Made by a program: the position numbers and the translations under genes. From Alphaproteobacteria bacterium MarineAlpha3_Bin3 (lineage in GTDB: Bacteria; Pseudomonadota; Alphaproteobacteria; Rhodospirillales; Casp-alpha2), in the NCBI GenBank assembly GCA_002938075.1, contig PTLK01000044.1, forward strand, positions 1 through 10,677: a stretch of DNA of 10,677 nucleotides, written 5' to 3'. Under the pieces are notes generated by a model. It did no database searches and was not told the origin of the DNA. It saw nothing but the letters and a program-made list of their open reading frames with translations. Below are positions 1 through 6,585 of the stretch, piece by piece (positions within the stretch are counted from its first letter, which is position 1; every line of letters starts with the position of its first letter).

Positions 1-557
1 AGGATCGTGCGTATCTTGCGCAGGTAAATCCCGGCTTCCTCGGGCGTCCGCAGGTCGGGCTTGGAAACGATCTCCATCAACGCGATGCCGGAACGGTTGA
101 GGTCGATGAACGAACGCTTCGGGTCCTGGTCGTGCAGGGATTTGCCGGCGTCCTGTTCCATGTGCAGGCGCTCGATGCCGATTTCCCGGGTTTTGCCGTC
201 GGGCATGTCCAGGATCACCGTGCCTTCGCCGACGATGGGCTCGGCATACTGGGAGATTTGGTAGCCCTGCGGCAAGTCGGCGTAGAAGTAGTTCTTGCGC
301 TCGAAAACCGAATGCAGGTTGATCTTCGCCTTCAGCCCGAGGCCGGTCTTGATCGCCTGTGCAACGCAATGCTCGTTGATAACCGGCAACATCCCCGGCA
401 TCGCCGCGTCGACCAGCGACACCTGGGTGTTGGGCCCGGCGCCGAAAGCCGTGGCGGCGCCGGAAAAAAGCTTGGCCGAGGAAACGATCTGGGCGTGGAT
501 CTCGAGCCCGATCACCACCTCCCAATCGCCGCTTTCGCCTGAAATCAGGTAGCTCAT
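1..557 (-). CDS. gatB: Asp/Glu-tRNA amidotransferase subunit B (partial, N-terminal part)
   Basis: This subunit of the cytosolic GatCAB complex binds and phosphorylates misacylated Glu-tRNA(Gln) or Asp-tRNA(Asn) so it can be amidated with ammonia from GatA. The frame is open from the ATG at 557 to the window edge, giving about 185 of the usual ~480 residues. The start reads MSYLISGESGDWEVVIGLEI, followed by HAQIVSSAKLFSG, VDAAMPGMLPVIN, FERKNYFYADLPQGYQISQY and FIDLNRSGIALMEIVS. These are typical landmarks of the GatB N-terminal catalytic domain. Its ATG overlaps the gatA stop in an ATGA, so translation is probably coupled. The C-terminal YqeY-like tail lies outside the window. Identification is secure. 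Confidence 0.97.
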   Translation of the reverse strand, partial: MSYLISGESGDWEVVIGLEIHAQIVSSAKLFSGAATAFGAGPNTQVSLVDAAMPGMLPVINEHCVAQAIKTGLGLKAKINLHSVFERKNYFYADLPQGYQISQYAEPIVGEGTVILDMPDGKTREIGIERLHMEQDAGKSLHDQDPKRSFIDLNRSGIALMEIVSKPDLRTPEEAGIYLRKIRTI

Positions 558-2038
558 GACGCGCCTCCCTTCGGCGAAGGCGGCCTGGCATCAAACCCGG
601 CCGCCTCTTCGAGGGCTGAGGCCGAGCGGAACAGCGTTACCTCGTCGAACGGCTTGGCGATCAGGTGCAGGCCCAGCGGCAGGCCGTCCCCGTCGAGCCC
701 CGCCGGTACCGAAATCGCCGGCAGCCCGGCCATGGAGGCGGGCACGGTGAAGACGTCGTTCAGGTACATGGCCACCGGGTCGTCCATCTTGTCGCCGATG
801 GCGAAGGCGGCCGAAGGCGCCGTCGGCGTCAATAGCACGTCAACCTGTTCGAAGGCTTCGCGGAAGTCCCGGGCGATCAGGGTGCGGACCTTTTGCGCCT
901 GGCGGTAATAGGCGTCGTAGTAACCGGCCGACAGAACGTAGGTACCGATCAGCACCCGGCGGCGGACCTCGTCGCCGAAGCCTAGCGCCCTAGTCGCCAT
1001 GTACATGTCGTCGAGCGTTTCGCCCTCGACGCGAAGCCCATAGCGCACCCCGTCGTAGCGGGCCAGGTTGGAAGACGCCTCGGCCGGGGCGACGATGTAA
1101 TAGGCCGGCAGGGCGTATTTGGTGTGCGGCAGGGAAACGTCGATGCATTCCGCGCCTTGCCCCTTCAGCCAGTCCATGCCCTGTTGCCACAGCGCCTCGA
1201 TCTCGGCCGGCATGCCGTCCAACGTGTATTCCTCCGGAATCCCCACCTTCATTCCCTTGACACCTTCCTTAAGCCCGGCGGAGAAATCGGCAACGTCGAT
1301 CGGCGCCGAGGTCGAGTCCTTGGCATCGTGGCCGGCCATGGCGCCCAACATGATGGCGGCGTCCTCGACGGTGCGGGTCAGCGGCCCGGCCTGATCCAAG
1401 GACGAGGCGAAGGCGACGATGCCCCAGCGCGAACAGCGGCCGTAGGTGGGCTTCATGCCGACGATGCCGGTAAACGACGCCGGTTGGCGGATCGAGCCGC
1501 CGGTATCGGTGCCGATGGCGCCGGGGCACAGGCCGCCCGCCACCGCCGCCGCCGAACCGCCACTGGAACCGCCCGGCACCATGTCCTTGCCGCCGGGGCC
1601 CTTCCACGGGTTCTTCACCGGCCCGTAATAAGACGTGACGTTGGCGGACCCCATGGCGAATTCGTCCAAATTGGTCTTGCCCAGCATCACCGCGCCGGAA
1701 TCCTTGAGGTTGGCGCTGACGGTGGATTCATAGGCAGGCGTGAAGCCATCGAGGATGTGCGAGCCGGCGGTGGTCAGCACGCCCTCGGTGCAGAACAGAT
1801 CCTTAACGGCGATGGGGATGCCGTCCATGGAGCCGGCCGCCTTGCCGTCGGCGCGCCGGGCGTCCGACGCCTTGGCCCGATCCACGGCGATGTCCGGCGT
1901 CTCGGTGATAAACGCGTTGAGATCGCGCCCTCCTTCGAGCGCCTCGATACAGGCCCGGGTCAACTCTTCGGCCGTGAAGTCGCTGGCTTCCAGGCCCTGG
2001 CCGGCCTCGGCGAGGGAAAGTTCGGTGAGCGCGGTCAT
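554..2038 (-). CDS. gatA: Asp/Glu-tRNA amidotransferase subunit A (glutaminase)
   Basis: This amidase-signature enzyme frees ammonia from glutamine and channels it to GatB. The 494-residue length is normal for GatA. The Ser-cisSer-Lys triad is intact: Lys79 in PIAVKDLF, cis-Ser158 in the glycine/serine loop GGSSGGSAAAVA, and the nucleophile Ser182 in TDTGGSIRQPA. The 24-residue spacing between the two serines matches the family as I know it. Start and stop both overlap neighbours by ATGA (gatC upstream, gatB downstream), which fixes the start and indicates one transcript. No damage is seen. The presence of GatCAB suggests the organism lacks a dedicated GlnRS and/or AsnRS; that is inference from the pathway, not seen here. 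Confidence 0.98.
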   Translation of the reverse strand: MTALTELSLAEAGQGLEASDFTAEELTRACIEALEGGRDLNAFITETPDIAVDRAKASDARRADGKAAGSMDGIPIAVKDLFCTEGVLTTAGSHILDGFTPAYESTVSANLKDSGAVMLGKTNLDEFAMGSANVTSYYGPVKNPWKGPGGKDMVPGGSSGGSAAAVAGGLCPGAIGTDTGGSIRQPASFTGIVGMKPTYGRCSRWGIVAFASSLDQAGPLTRTVEDAAIMLGAMAGHDAKDSTSAPIDVADFSAGLKEGVKGMKVGIPEEYTLDGMPAEIEALWQQGMDWLKGQGAECIDVSLPHTKYALPAYYIVAPAEASSNLARYDGVRYGLRVEGETLDDMYMATRALGFGDEVRRRVLIGTYVLSAGYYDAYYRQAQKVRTLIARDFREAFEQVDVLLTPTAPSAAFAIGDKMDDPVAMYLNDVFTVPASMAGLPAISVPAGLDGDGLPLGLHLIAKPFDEVTLFRSASALEEAAGFDARPPSPKGGAS

Positions 2039-2343
2039 TCGACCACCTTCGGCACCGTGAAGAATCCGCCGTCCCCACCGCCGGGGCCGGGTTCCGGATC
2101 GGTGGCGTTGGCCAGGATGTCGGTGGCGCGGTCGCCGTCGGTAATTTCGTCGTCGCGCCGCGGCCAGTCCATGTCGGCGACAGACGTCATCGGTTCGACG
2201 CCCTTGGTATCGACCTCGTTCAACTGCTCGACCCAGCCGATGATGTTGGAAAGCTCGCCCGACAGGCCGTCCAGCGCCTCGGCGGGCACCCGGATGCGGG
2301 CAAGGAAGGCGATTTTCCTGACGGTATCTTTGTCCAAGGACAT
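2035..2343 (-). CDS. gatC: Asp/Glu-tRNA amidotransferase subunit C
   Basis: This small helical subunit wraps around GatA and stabilises the GatA-GatB interface. It has 102 residues, normal for the family. The N-terminus MSLDKDTVRKIAFLARIRV and the following LSGELSNIIGWVEQLNEVDT and PMTSV segments are the usual GatC pattern, and the C-terminus ends FFTVPKVVE, as GatC proteins typically do. A GGAG six bases upstream of the ATG (plus-strand 2350-2353) supports the start. It is first in the gatCAB operon and its stop overlaps the gatA ATG in an ATGA. I could not pick out a convincing promoter in the 2344-2500 leader. Confidence 0.96.
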   Translation of the reverse strand: MSLDKDTVRKIAFLARIRVPAEALDGLSGELSNIIGWVEQLNEVDTKGVEPMTSVADMDWPRRDDEITDGDRATDILANATDPEPGPGGGDGGFFTVPKVVE

Positions 2344-2508
2344 CCGCGACTCCGGATTTACGGATGAAGGCGAAAAAACAGAGGCCGGAGGGAGAAAAAG
2401 GGTTTCAAGCCCCGGCCTGGGCGCCGACGTTAGCCCGCCGATCCTTTGGATTCAAGGCGTCCAGCTTCGGGTTTCGTCCAGACTTTGACGGGGATTACGG
2501 GAAAGATC

Positions 2509-2549
2509 GGGGCCGCCCAACCGGAGTCTGGTTTCCGGCCGGCGGCCCC
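2509..2549 (-). terminator. GC-rich hairpin downstream of the porin-like gene, candidate terminator
   Basis: A perfect 9-bp inverted repeat (GGGGCCGCC at 2509-2517, GGCGGCCCC at 2541-2549) encloses an inner 5-bp stem (CCGGA 2521-2525, TCCGG 2534-2538). It sits 27 bases past the porin-like stop codon and before the gatCAB leader, where a terminator would be expected. Only a short T-containing stretch (GATCTTTCCC, minus strand) follows instead of a proper U-tract, so function is uncertain. The rest of the 233-base gap between gatC and the porin gene shows nothing else I recognise. Confidence 0.45.
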
Positions 2550-2576
2550 TTCAGGAGGAAGTGGGTTTCTTGTGCC

Positions 2577-3343
2577 TTAGAACGACGCGGTAAGGGAAAC
2601 CTGGCCGCGCGCATCGCAGTTCTCGGAACCGCAGTCGGCGGTCGAAATGTCGGTGTCGGTATAAAAGGCGCTGATCGAAATATTGGGTGTTAACGCCAAC
2701 GAAGCGCCGATACGCCAGTCCCAGTAATCGGGGGTGCCGAAGGCGGCGTTGTCTTCGATCAACTGCCGGCCGACGCTGGCATCCAGGATTAGACCGACGC
2801 CGGCGGTGGGAACGGCATAGCTTAAGGACCCGCTGAAGTAATGGGCGGCGCCGCTGTCGCCGAAGTTATCCAGCGAAGCGTTATAGCCGAAGCCGACCGA
2901 AAATATGTCGTTGATTTGGTAGCCGAGCGCCAGATTGCCCTCGATAAAGTCATAGTTCAGCGAACCGGAAGCGCCGGGATATGAATAGAAAAAAATAAAT
3001 CCGATGCTGGCGTCGACGCCGCCGAAACTTTTGGACAAGCCGCCATACCAGTCAATCTCAACCAAGCCTCGTCGCCGTCGCTGAAATCGACATTCGATCC
3101 CCAAACGCCGAGATAAAGGCCGACGCCCTCGGCGCCGGTATCGAGGCTGTAATCGATTCCTCCCTGTGCGGCGGGTTCGTCGCCGGTTTGTGAAATGCCC
3201 CGGAAGGTGTAATCGGAGAACACCCCGACATTGGCGGAGAAGTCACCTGGAATAAGCGCTTTGCTATCCTCGGCCGCCAAAGCCGGTGTCGCGGCAATAA
3301 TGACAGCCGCAAAACCGGGACAGGCCATATTCGAAATTTTCAT
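2577..3343 (-). pseudogene. TorF/Gcw_chp-family putative outer-membrane porin, broken by a one-base frameshift
   Basis: Two overlapping minus-strand frames together make one protein of about 255 residues, the right size for this family. The first part starts at the ATG at 3343, with AGGG seven bases upstream. It has a signal peptide (MKISNMACPG..., about residues 1-23, ending TPALA) and then FSANVGVFSDYTFRGISQT, the family's characteristic opening beta-strand. It runs to residue 93 (SNVDFSDGDEA). The next codon has only two bases (3063-3064); after it the other frame continues VEIDWYGGLSKS to a C-terminal ...QVSLTASF, with the terminal Phe usual for beta-barrel outer-membrane proteins. Unrepaired, the product stops after about 128 residues with a nonsense tail. 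The lesion is either a real mutation or a sequencing/assembly error; the rest of both halves is well conserved. Family members are thought to be outer-membrane channels, and substrate is not predictable. Confidence 0.85.
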
Positions 3344-3382
3344 TATCTTGCCCTTTTTTAAGTCCGTTTTTGCTTCGATCAT

Positions 3383-3409
3383 GATCGTCCCCGAAGGCGG
3401 GGATTGATC
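3383..3409 (-). other. Stable hairpin at the 5' end of the porin-like mRNA leader
   Basis: The sequence folds into CCCCG/CGGGG around a 4-base loop (3389-3402), extended by a U-A pair, a G-U pair and a GATC/GATC outer stem with one bulged base (3405). That is about 11 pairs. It covers the transcription start predicted from the sigma-54-type site, so the transcript would begin with a hairpin, which could protect the 5' end. The structure is seen; its role is inference. Confidence 0.5.
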
Positions 3410-3416
3410 CTTATTC

Positions 3417-3432
3417 AGCAATTTGCGAGCCA
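3417..3432 (-). promoter_or_regulatory. Sigma-54 (RpoN) -24/-12 promoter for the porin-like gene
   Basis: The minus strand reads TGGCTCGCAAATTGCT. Against the RpoN consensus TGGCACGRNNNTTGCW it differs at only two defined positions. The invariant GG and GC are present with exactly 10 bases between them. Transcription would start about 12 bases past the GC, near 3406, giving a leader of about 63 bases to the ATG at 3343. RpoN promoters need an enhancer-binding activator such as NtrC. That would fit nitrogen control, but the activator cannot be named from this sequence. Confidence 0.7.
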
Positions 3433-3670
3433 GTCAGCGGGCAAAACGGATTTTTTTAATAACCCTATGTAAATAAATAATTTTTCAACAAAACGGGCAA
3501 TGGACAGGGCGGCCATAAAGGCAGGAATGACGCTAAATTACCTAGTTTTTGTGCTAAAATTTAATGATGACTAAAAAATAATCACAATTCCTTGCAAGCC
3601 AAGGCGTTCAGCGGCTTGGAGTGGAATCGTGGTTCGGGGAGATTGTGGACCCTTTTAAGCCCGCTTTTTA

Positions 3671-3686
3671 GGCGGGATGGCCCGCC
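3671..3686 (-). terminator. Hairpin just after the SH3-domain gene, candidate terminator
   Basis: A perfect 6-bp GC stem (GGCGGG 3671-3676, CCCGCC 3681-3686, loop ATGG) begins one base after the stop codon of the SH3-domain gene. On the minus strand it is followed by TAAAAAGCGGGC, not a U-tract. The CCCGC arm can instead pair with GCGGG at about 3660-3664, so two hairpins compete. It may be a weak terminator or simply an mRNA 3' end structure. Confidence 0.35.
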
Positions 3687-3687
3687 C

Positions 3688-4542
3688 TCAGGGGAAGTTC
3701 TTGATCAGGTCCTTCCAGGCGGATTTGTTCCATGTCGCGAGGGTGATTATGACCGCGGCCCTCAATGCCTGGGGCACGGTCTTGGCGGGGATTTCCTTGA
3801 TCACAGGGGTTTGTCCGAATTTCTTGATCGAGACGCTGTCGAAGGCGACGCGGTTCTTGTCCTTATCGTAAAGGAGGGTGGTGGAAAAAATGTCATCATA
3901 GCCGCCTTCGATGTCCAAAACGTCGATGCTGATCTGAAAAATCCGCTTGGTCCCCAATTGATAGGGCGCCTCGGTGATGAACATCGGGGTGCGGAACTTG
4001 ACCTTGCGTTTGCCGTCCAGGCAGTCCCAAAAGACGTCGTAATCGGCGATCTCGAAGACCTGTCCCTCGACCTGGCTTTTGCCCTCGAACCGGATGCGGT
4101 ATTGGCACGAAGCCCCACCTTTCACCAATGTCTTGCCTTCAAGGTCCTTTTTCAGCGTGCCGTCGATCAACGGCAGAAGGATCCGGTCGTACACGAAGCC
4201 CAGGTCCTTGCCGCCTTCGCGCACCGCCACCCAGGCGCCGGCGGCCCGGGCCACCGCGTCAATGCGCTTGCCGGCCTTGAAGCTGCCAACTCTCTTGGCT
4301 TTCGTCTTCGGCCGGGCGCGAATGTTGACGTCCTTCAGCACTAGGTATTGGCCGTGGAACGGCTTCACCTTGACGCCCATAAAGATCATCGGCTTCGGCG
4401 GCGTTTTTTTCTCCGCCGCCAAGGCGGGGCCGACGGCGAGCGCGATCAGCAAAACCGCCGCCACAAGCGGACGGAAGGTCCCACCGCCGTTTGGATTCCT
4501 TGGCAAGGCCAATTGCCAGAAGCCGCCCTTTGCCTCAACCAT
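3688..4542 (-). CDS. Secreted/periplasmic SH3-domain protein of unknown function
   Basis: The 284-residue protein begins at the ATG at 4542; the open frame extends upstream into ruvX, but this start has a G-rich stretch (GGGGGG) about 8 bases upstream. It has a long n-region and a hydrophobic segment PLVAAVLLIALAVGPALAA (about residues 25-43), read as a signal peptide with cleavage near ALA-AE. Residues about 70-115 (DVNIRARPKTKAKRVGSF ... AWVAVREGGKDLGFVYDRIL) look like a bacterial SH3 domain, a fold often used for binding cell wall or protein partners. Residues about 140-284 form a domain I do not recognise, with two cysteines (146 and 184) that could form a disulfide in the periplasm. It is divergent from ruvX. 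No catalytic motif is visible and no function is assigned. Confidence 0.8.
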   Translation of the reverse strand: MVEAKGGFWQLALPRNPNGGGTFRPLVAAVLLIALAVGPALAAEKKTPPKPMIFMGVKVKPFHGQYLVLKDVNIRARPKTKAKRVGSFKAGKRIDAVARAAGAWVAVREGGKDLGFVYDRILLPLIDGTLKKDLEGKTLVKGGASCQYRIRFEGKSQVEGQVFEIADYDVFWDCLDGKRKVKFRTPMFITEAPYQLGTKRIFQISIDVLDIEGGYDDIFSTTLLYDKDKNRVAFDSVSIKKFGQTPVIKEIPAKTVPQALRAAVIITLATWNKSAWKDLIKNFP

Positions 4543-4653
4543 TGAGAGCCCCCCGAGCCCAGGAATAAGGTATAACAAAGGCTTAGGGTATGATAGCCAA
4601 CGTCGGGCCATGCCTCCACTGTCTTTTTCCGGGGGCTTTTTTTGAACCCTTTC

Positions 4654-4659
4654 AAGGAG
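4654..4659 (+). promoter_or_regulatory. Shine-Dalgarno site that decides the ruvX start
   Basis: AAGGAG lies six bases before the GTG at 4666. It falls inside the frame if the upstream TTG at 4642 were used, and that TTG has no comparable site. The GTG is therefore the better start. Confidence 0.75.
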
Positions 4660-4665
4660 CGCTTT

Positions 4666-5127
4666 GTGGCGATAACGGCCATCGATCGGATCAGGGACAC
4701 ACTCAAACCGGGCCACCGCCTGTTGGGACTGGATATCGGCTCCAAGACCATCGGTCTGGCGCTATCGGACGTCACGTTGATGGTGGCGAGCCCGGCGGAA
4801 ACCATCAAACGCGGCAAGTTCACCAAGGACGCCGAGCGCCTGTCCGTCCTCATCGCCGAGGAAAACGTCGGCGGCTTGGTCTTGGGGTTGCCGGTGCAGA
4901 TGGACGGCACCGAAGGCCGGCGCTGCCAATCGGTGCGCCAATTCGCCAACAACCTTCTCGAACACATCGATTTGCCCATCGTCTTTTGGGACGAGCGGCT
5001 GTCCACGAAAGCCGTCGAGCGGGTGCTGATCGACGAGGCCGACATGACCCGCAAGCGCCGCGCCGAGTTGATCGACAAGATGGCCGCCGCCTACATCCTG
5101 CAAGGGGCGCTGGACGCGATGCCATGA
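4666..5127 (+). CDS. ruvX: Holliday junction resolvase-like RNase H-fold nuclease RuvX (YqgF)
   Basis: RuvX/YqgF proteins have an RNase H-like fold and are implicated in 16S rRNA 5'-end maturation and in Holliday-junction resolution. With the GTG start the protein has 153 residues, typical for the family. Family landmarks appear in order: LLGLDIGSKTIGLALSD with the acidic residue Asp23, GGLVLGLPVQMDGTEG (about 69-84), IVFWDERLST with Asp109/Glu110, and LIDKMAAAYILQGAL with Asp137. These are the expected acidic catalytic positions. An upstream TTG start (4642) would add eight residues but lacks a ribosome site. The stop overlaps the AEC transporter start by ATGA. It diverges from the SH3-domain gene; the shared gap 4543-4665 must hold both promoters, but I see no clear -35/-10 pair. 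Confidence 0.95.
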   Translation: MAITAIDRIRDTLKPGHRLLGLDIGSKTIGLALSDVTLMVASPAETIKRGKFTKDAERLSVLIAEENVGGLVLGLPVQMDGTEGRRCQSVRQFANNLLEHIDLPIVFWDERLSTKAVERVLIDEADMTRKRRAELIDKMAAAYILQGALDAMP

Positions 5128-6065
5128 CCGGCGTCCTGTCCGCCCTGGCCCCGGTTTTTGGGCTAATCGCCGTCGGCTACCTGCTCAAGTCCCGCCGCAT
5201 CTTCACCGACGATTTCTGGGACCCGGCCGAGCGGTTGACCTTCTACTTCCTGTTCCCGGCGCTTCTGATAACGTCCATCGGCGGCGCCGAGGCGGTCGGC
5301 CCGGACCTGCTGCCGATGGCCACCGCCCTGGTGGTGGCGACGGGGCTGATGGCCGGCGCGATGATCGCCCTCAGGCCCCGGCTGGCCAAGGCAGGCCTTG
5401 CCGGGCCGTCGTTCGTGTCGGTGTTCCAGGGCGCCATCCGACCCAACACCTATGTCGGCATCGCCGCCGCGATGGCGCTTTTCGGCGACGCCGGGCTGAC
5501 GCTGACGGCGGCCGCCATCATCGCCGTCATTCCGCTGGTCAATTTCCTGGCCATCGTCGGCCATTTGCGCTGGGCCGGGGACAGCGCCGGGACGCCGATC
5601 CCCGGAAACGGCTGGGGCGAGGCCGTGGCGCCGGCACTGAAAAACCCGATCATCATCGCCTGCCTGTTGGGCGCCGTGCTCAACGTCACGCGCCTCGGCC
5701 TGCCGCCGATCATCGGCCCGATTCTGGAAATCATCGGCCACGCGGCGCTGCCCTTGGGGCTGATGGCGGTCGGCGCCGGGCTCGATTTCACCGCCGTCAG
5801 GGAGGCCCGCAATGCCGTCATCGGCACGGCGGCGCTTAAATTGGCCGTGACCCCGGCCGTCACCTATGCCGCCTGCCAGGTATTCGGCGTTACCGGCCCG
5901 GCGGCGGCCGTCGCGGTGATGTTCATGGCCCTGCCGGTATCGGCGGCCAGCTACGTGATGTCGCGACAGCTCGGCGGCGACGGGTCGCTGATGGCCGGGA
6001 TCGTCACCGCCACCACCCTTGGCGCCGCGGTGACGCTGCCGCTGGCGGTGGTTTTGGCGGGATAA
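5124..6065 (+). CDS. AEC-family (auxin efflux carrier-like) permease
   Basis: This is an inner-membrane protein of 313 residues, hydrophobic throughout, of the AEC family (TC 2.A.69), which includes malonate/malate and other organic-anion carriers. The N-terminus MTGVLSALAPVFGLIAVGYL, followed by a basic stretch KSRRIF, is the usual AEC opening. FPALLITSI, FQGAIRPNTYVGIAAAMALF, KNPIIIACLLGAVLN, ALPLGLMAVGAGLDF and FMALPVSAASYVMSRQLGGD are family-like segments; the last two lie in the conserved C-terminal half. Roughly ten membrane helices are expected. The ATG overlaps the ruvX stop (ATGA), so both are probably cotranscribed. Substrate cannot be told from sequence. It ends 15 bases from the convergent ynfA-like gene. 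Confidence 0.93.
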   Translation: MTGVLSALAPVFGLIAVGYLLKSRRIFTDDFWDPAERLTFYFLFPALLITSIGGAEAVGPDLLPMATALVVATGLMAGAMIALRPRLAKAGLAGPSFVSVFQGAIRPNTYVGIAAAMALFGDAGLTLTAAAIIAVIPLVNFLAIVGHLRWAGDSAGTPIPGNGWGEAVAPALKNPIIIACLLGAVLNVTRLGLPPIIGPILEIIGHAALPLGLMAVGAGLDFTAVREARNAVIGTAALKLAVTPAVTYAACQVFGVTGPAAAVAVMFMALPVSAASYVMSRQLGGDGSLMAGIVTATTLGAAVTLPLAVVLAG

Positions 6066-6080
6066 AGGTTATACCAAGGA

Positions 6081-6407
6081 TTACGCCGCCCGGGGCGCCA
6101 GCAGGATGACGGCGGCACCGACGAGGCAGATCACGGCGCCGAGGACGTCCCAGCGGTCGGGGCGGATGCCCTCCGCCGCCCACAGCCAGACCAGCGACGC
6201 GGCAATGTAGACACCGCCATAGGCGGCAAAGGCGCGGCCGGCGTAAAGGGCATCGATTTTGGTCAGCAGGTAGGCGAAAAAGCACAGCGCCGCCAGGCCC
6301 GGAACCAGCCAAAGGGCGCTTTTGCCGAGCCGCAGCCAGGCCCAGAAGGCGAAACACCCGGCGATTTCGGCGGCCGCGGCGGCGGCGTAGATAATCAACG
6401 ATTTCAT
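6081..6407 (-). CDS. YnfA/UPF0060 family small membrane protein
   Basis: At 108 residues with four hydrophobic helices, this matches the UPF0060 (YnfA) family in size and pattern. MKSLIIYAAAAAAEIAGCFA, FWAWLRLGKSALWLVPGLAA, YAGRAFAAYGGVYIAASLVW and DRWDVLGAVICLVGAAVIL correspond closely to its characteristic segments. The family is distantly similar to small multidrug-resistance transporters and some members have been linked to efflux, but a transport role here is inference. It is convergent with the AEC permease gene and lies downstream of the sulfotransferase on the same strand. The 178-base gap with strong inverted repeats between them suggests it is transcribed separately. Confidence 0.93.
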   Translation of the reverse strand: MKSLIIYAAAAAAEIAGCFAFWAWLRLGKSALWLVPGLAALCFFAYLLTKIDALYAGRAFAAYGGVYIAASLVWLWAAEGIRPDRWDVLGAVICLVGAAVILLAPRAA

Positions 6408-6427
6408 GGCTTCCCACTATAGCGTTT

Positions 6428-6459
6428 CAGGTTTGATCGTGCGCACACGATCAAACCTG
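6428..6459. repeat. Perfect 14-bp palindrome in a structured intergenic stretch
   Basis: CAGGTTTGATCGTG (6428-6441) and its exact reverse complement (6446-6459) flank a 4-base CGCA loop. Similar words GCGTTTCAG and GCGTTCAG flank it on the two sides. There is no T-run on either strand, so it is not a standard terminator. It could be a REP-like dispersed repeat or a regulator binding site upstream of the ynfA-like gene. Confidence 0.8.
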
Positions 6460-6511
6460 CGTTCAGACGCCCGTTCATGCGCCATGGGGGCTCACGCCCG
6501 CTGCGCGGCGA

Positions 6512-6562
6512 GTTGCGGAATACACCGCAACCAGAGTCCACCAAGTCCGAATGATTCCATTC
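6512..6562. repeat. Two further inverted repeats between ynfA-like and sulfotransferase genes
   Basis: GTTGCGG (6512-6518) pairs with CCGCAAC (6525-6531) across a 6-base loop, and GAATG (6549-6553) pairs with CATTC (6558-6562) across a 4-base loop. With the 14-bp palindrome they make three hairpins in about 135 bases of the 178-base gap, consistent with a composite intergenic element. No gene is supported here. Confidence 0.5.
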
Positions 6563-6585
6563 AAACTTGATGTGCCCTAAACCTC

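Larger units (their letters stand above)
3344..3687. other. 344-base gene-free, partly AT-rich regulatory gap
   Basis: No convincing gene lies between the porin-like gene and the SH3-domain gene. The side nearest the porin holds its sigma-54-type promoter and a leader hairpin. Bases about 3448-3590 are strikingly AT-rich against a GC-rich chromosome, with three similar CTAAA-containing words starting near 3532, 3553 and 3570. The side nearest the SH3 gene holds small GC-rich hairpins. The AT-rich part lies about 30-170 bases upstream of the sigma-54-type site, where activator and bending sites would be expected; I did not find a clean NtrC or NifA consensus site there. Confidence 0.7.

Noticed and set aside
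1124..2488. Long plus-strand open frame of 454 codons
   Set aside because: It is antisense to gatA and gatC, whose protein sequences are unmistakable. The translation is Arg/Gly/His-rich, as antisense frames in GC-rich DNA usually are.
3671..3686. Possible CRISPR or tandem-repeat signal from the GC-rich hairpins
   Set aside because: No repeat-spacer periodicity occurs anywhere in the window; these are isolated hairpins.
4642..4665. TTG start for ruvX
   Set aside because: It has no ribosome binding site, while AAGGAG lies six bases before the GTG at 4666.
4590..5123. Upstream extension of the AEC permease frame across ruvX
   Set aside because: The family N-terminus begins exactly at the ATG at 5124, and the extension overlaps all of ruvX in another frame.
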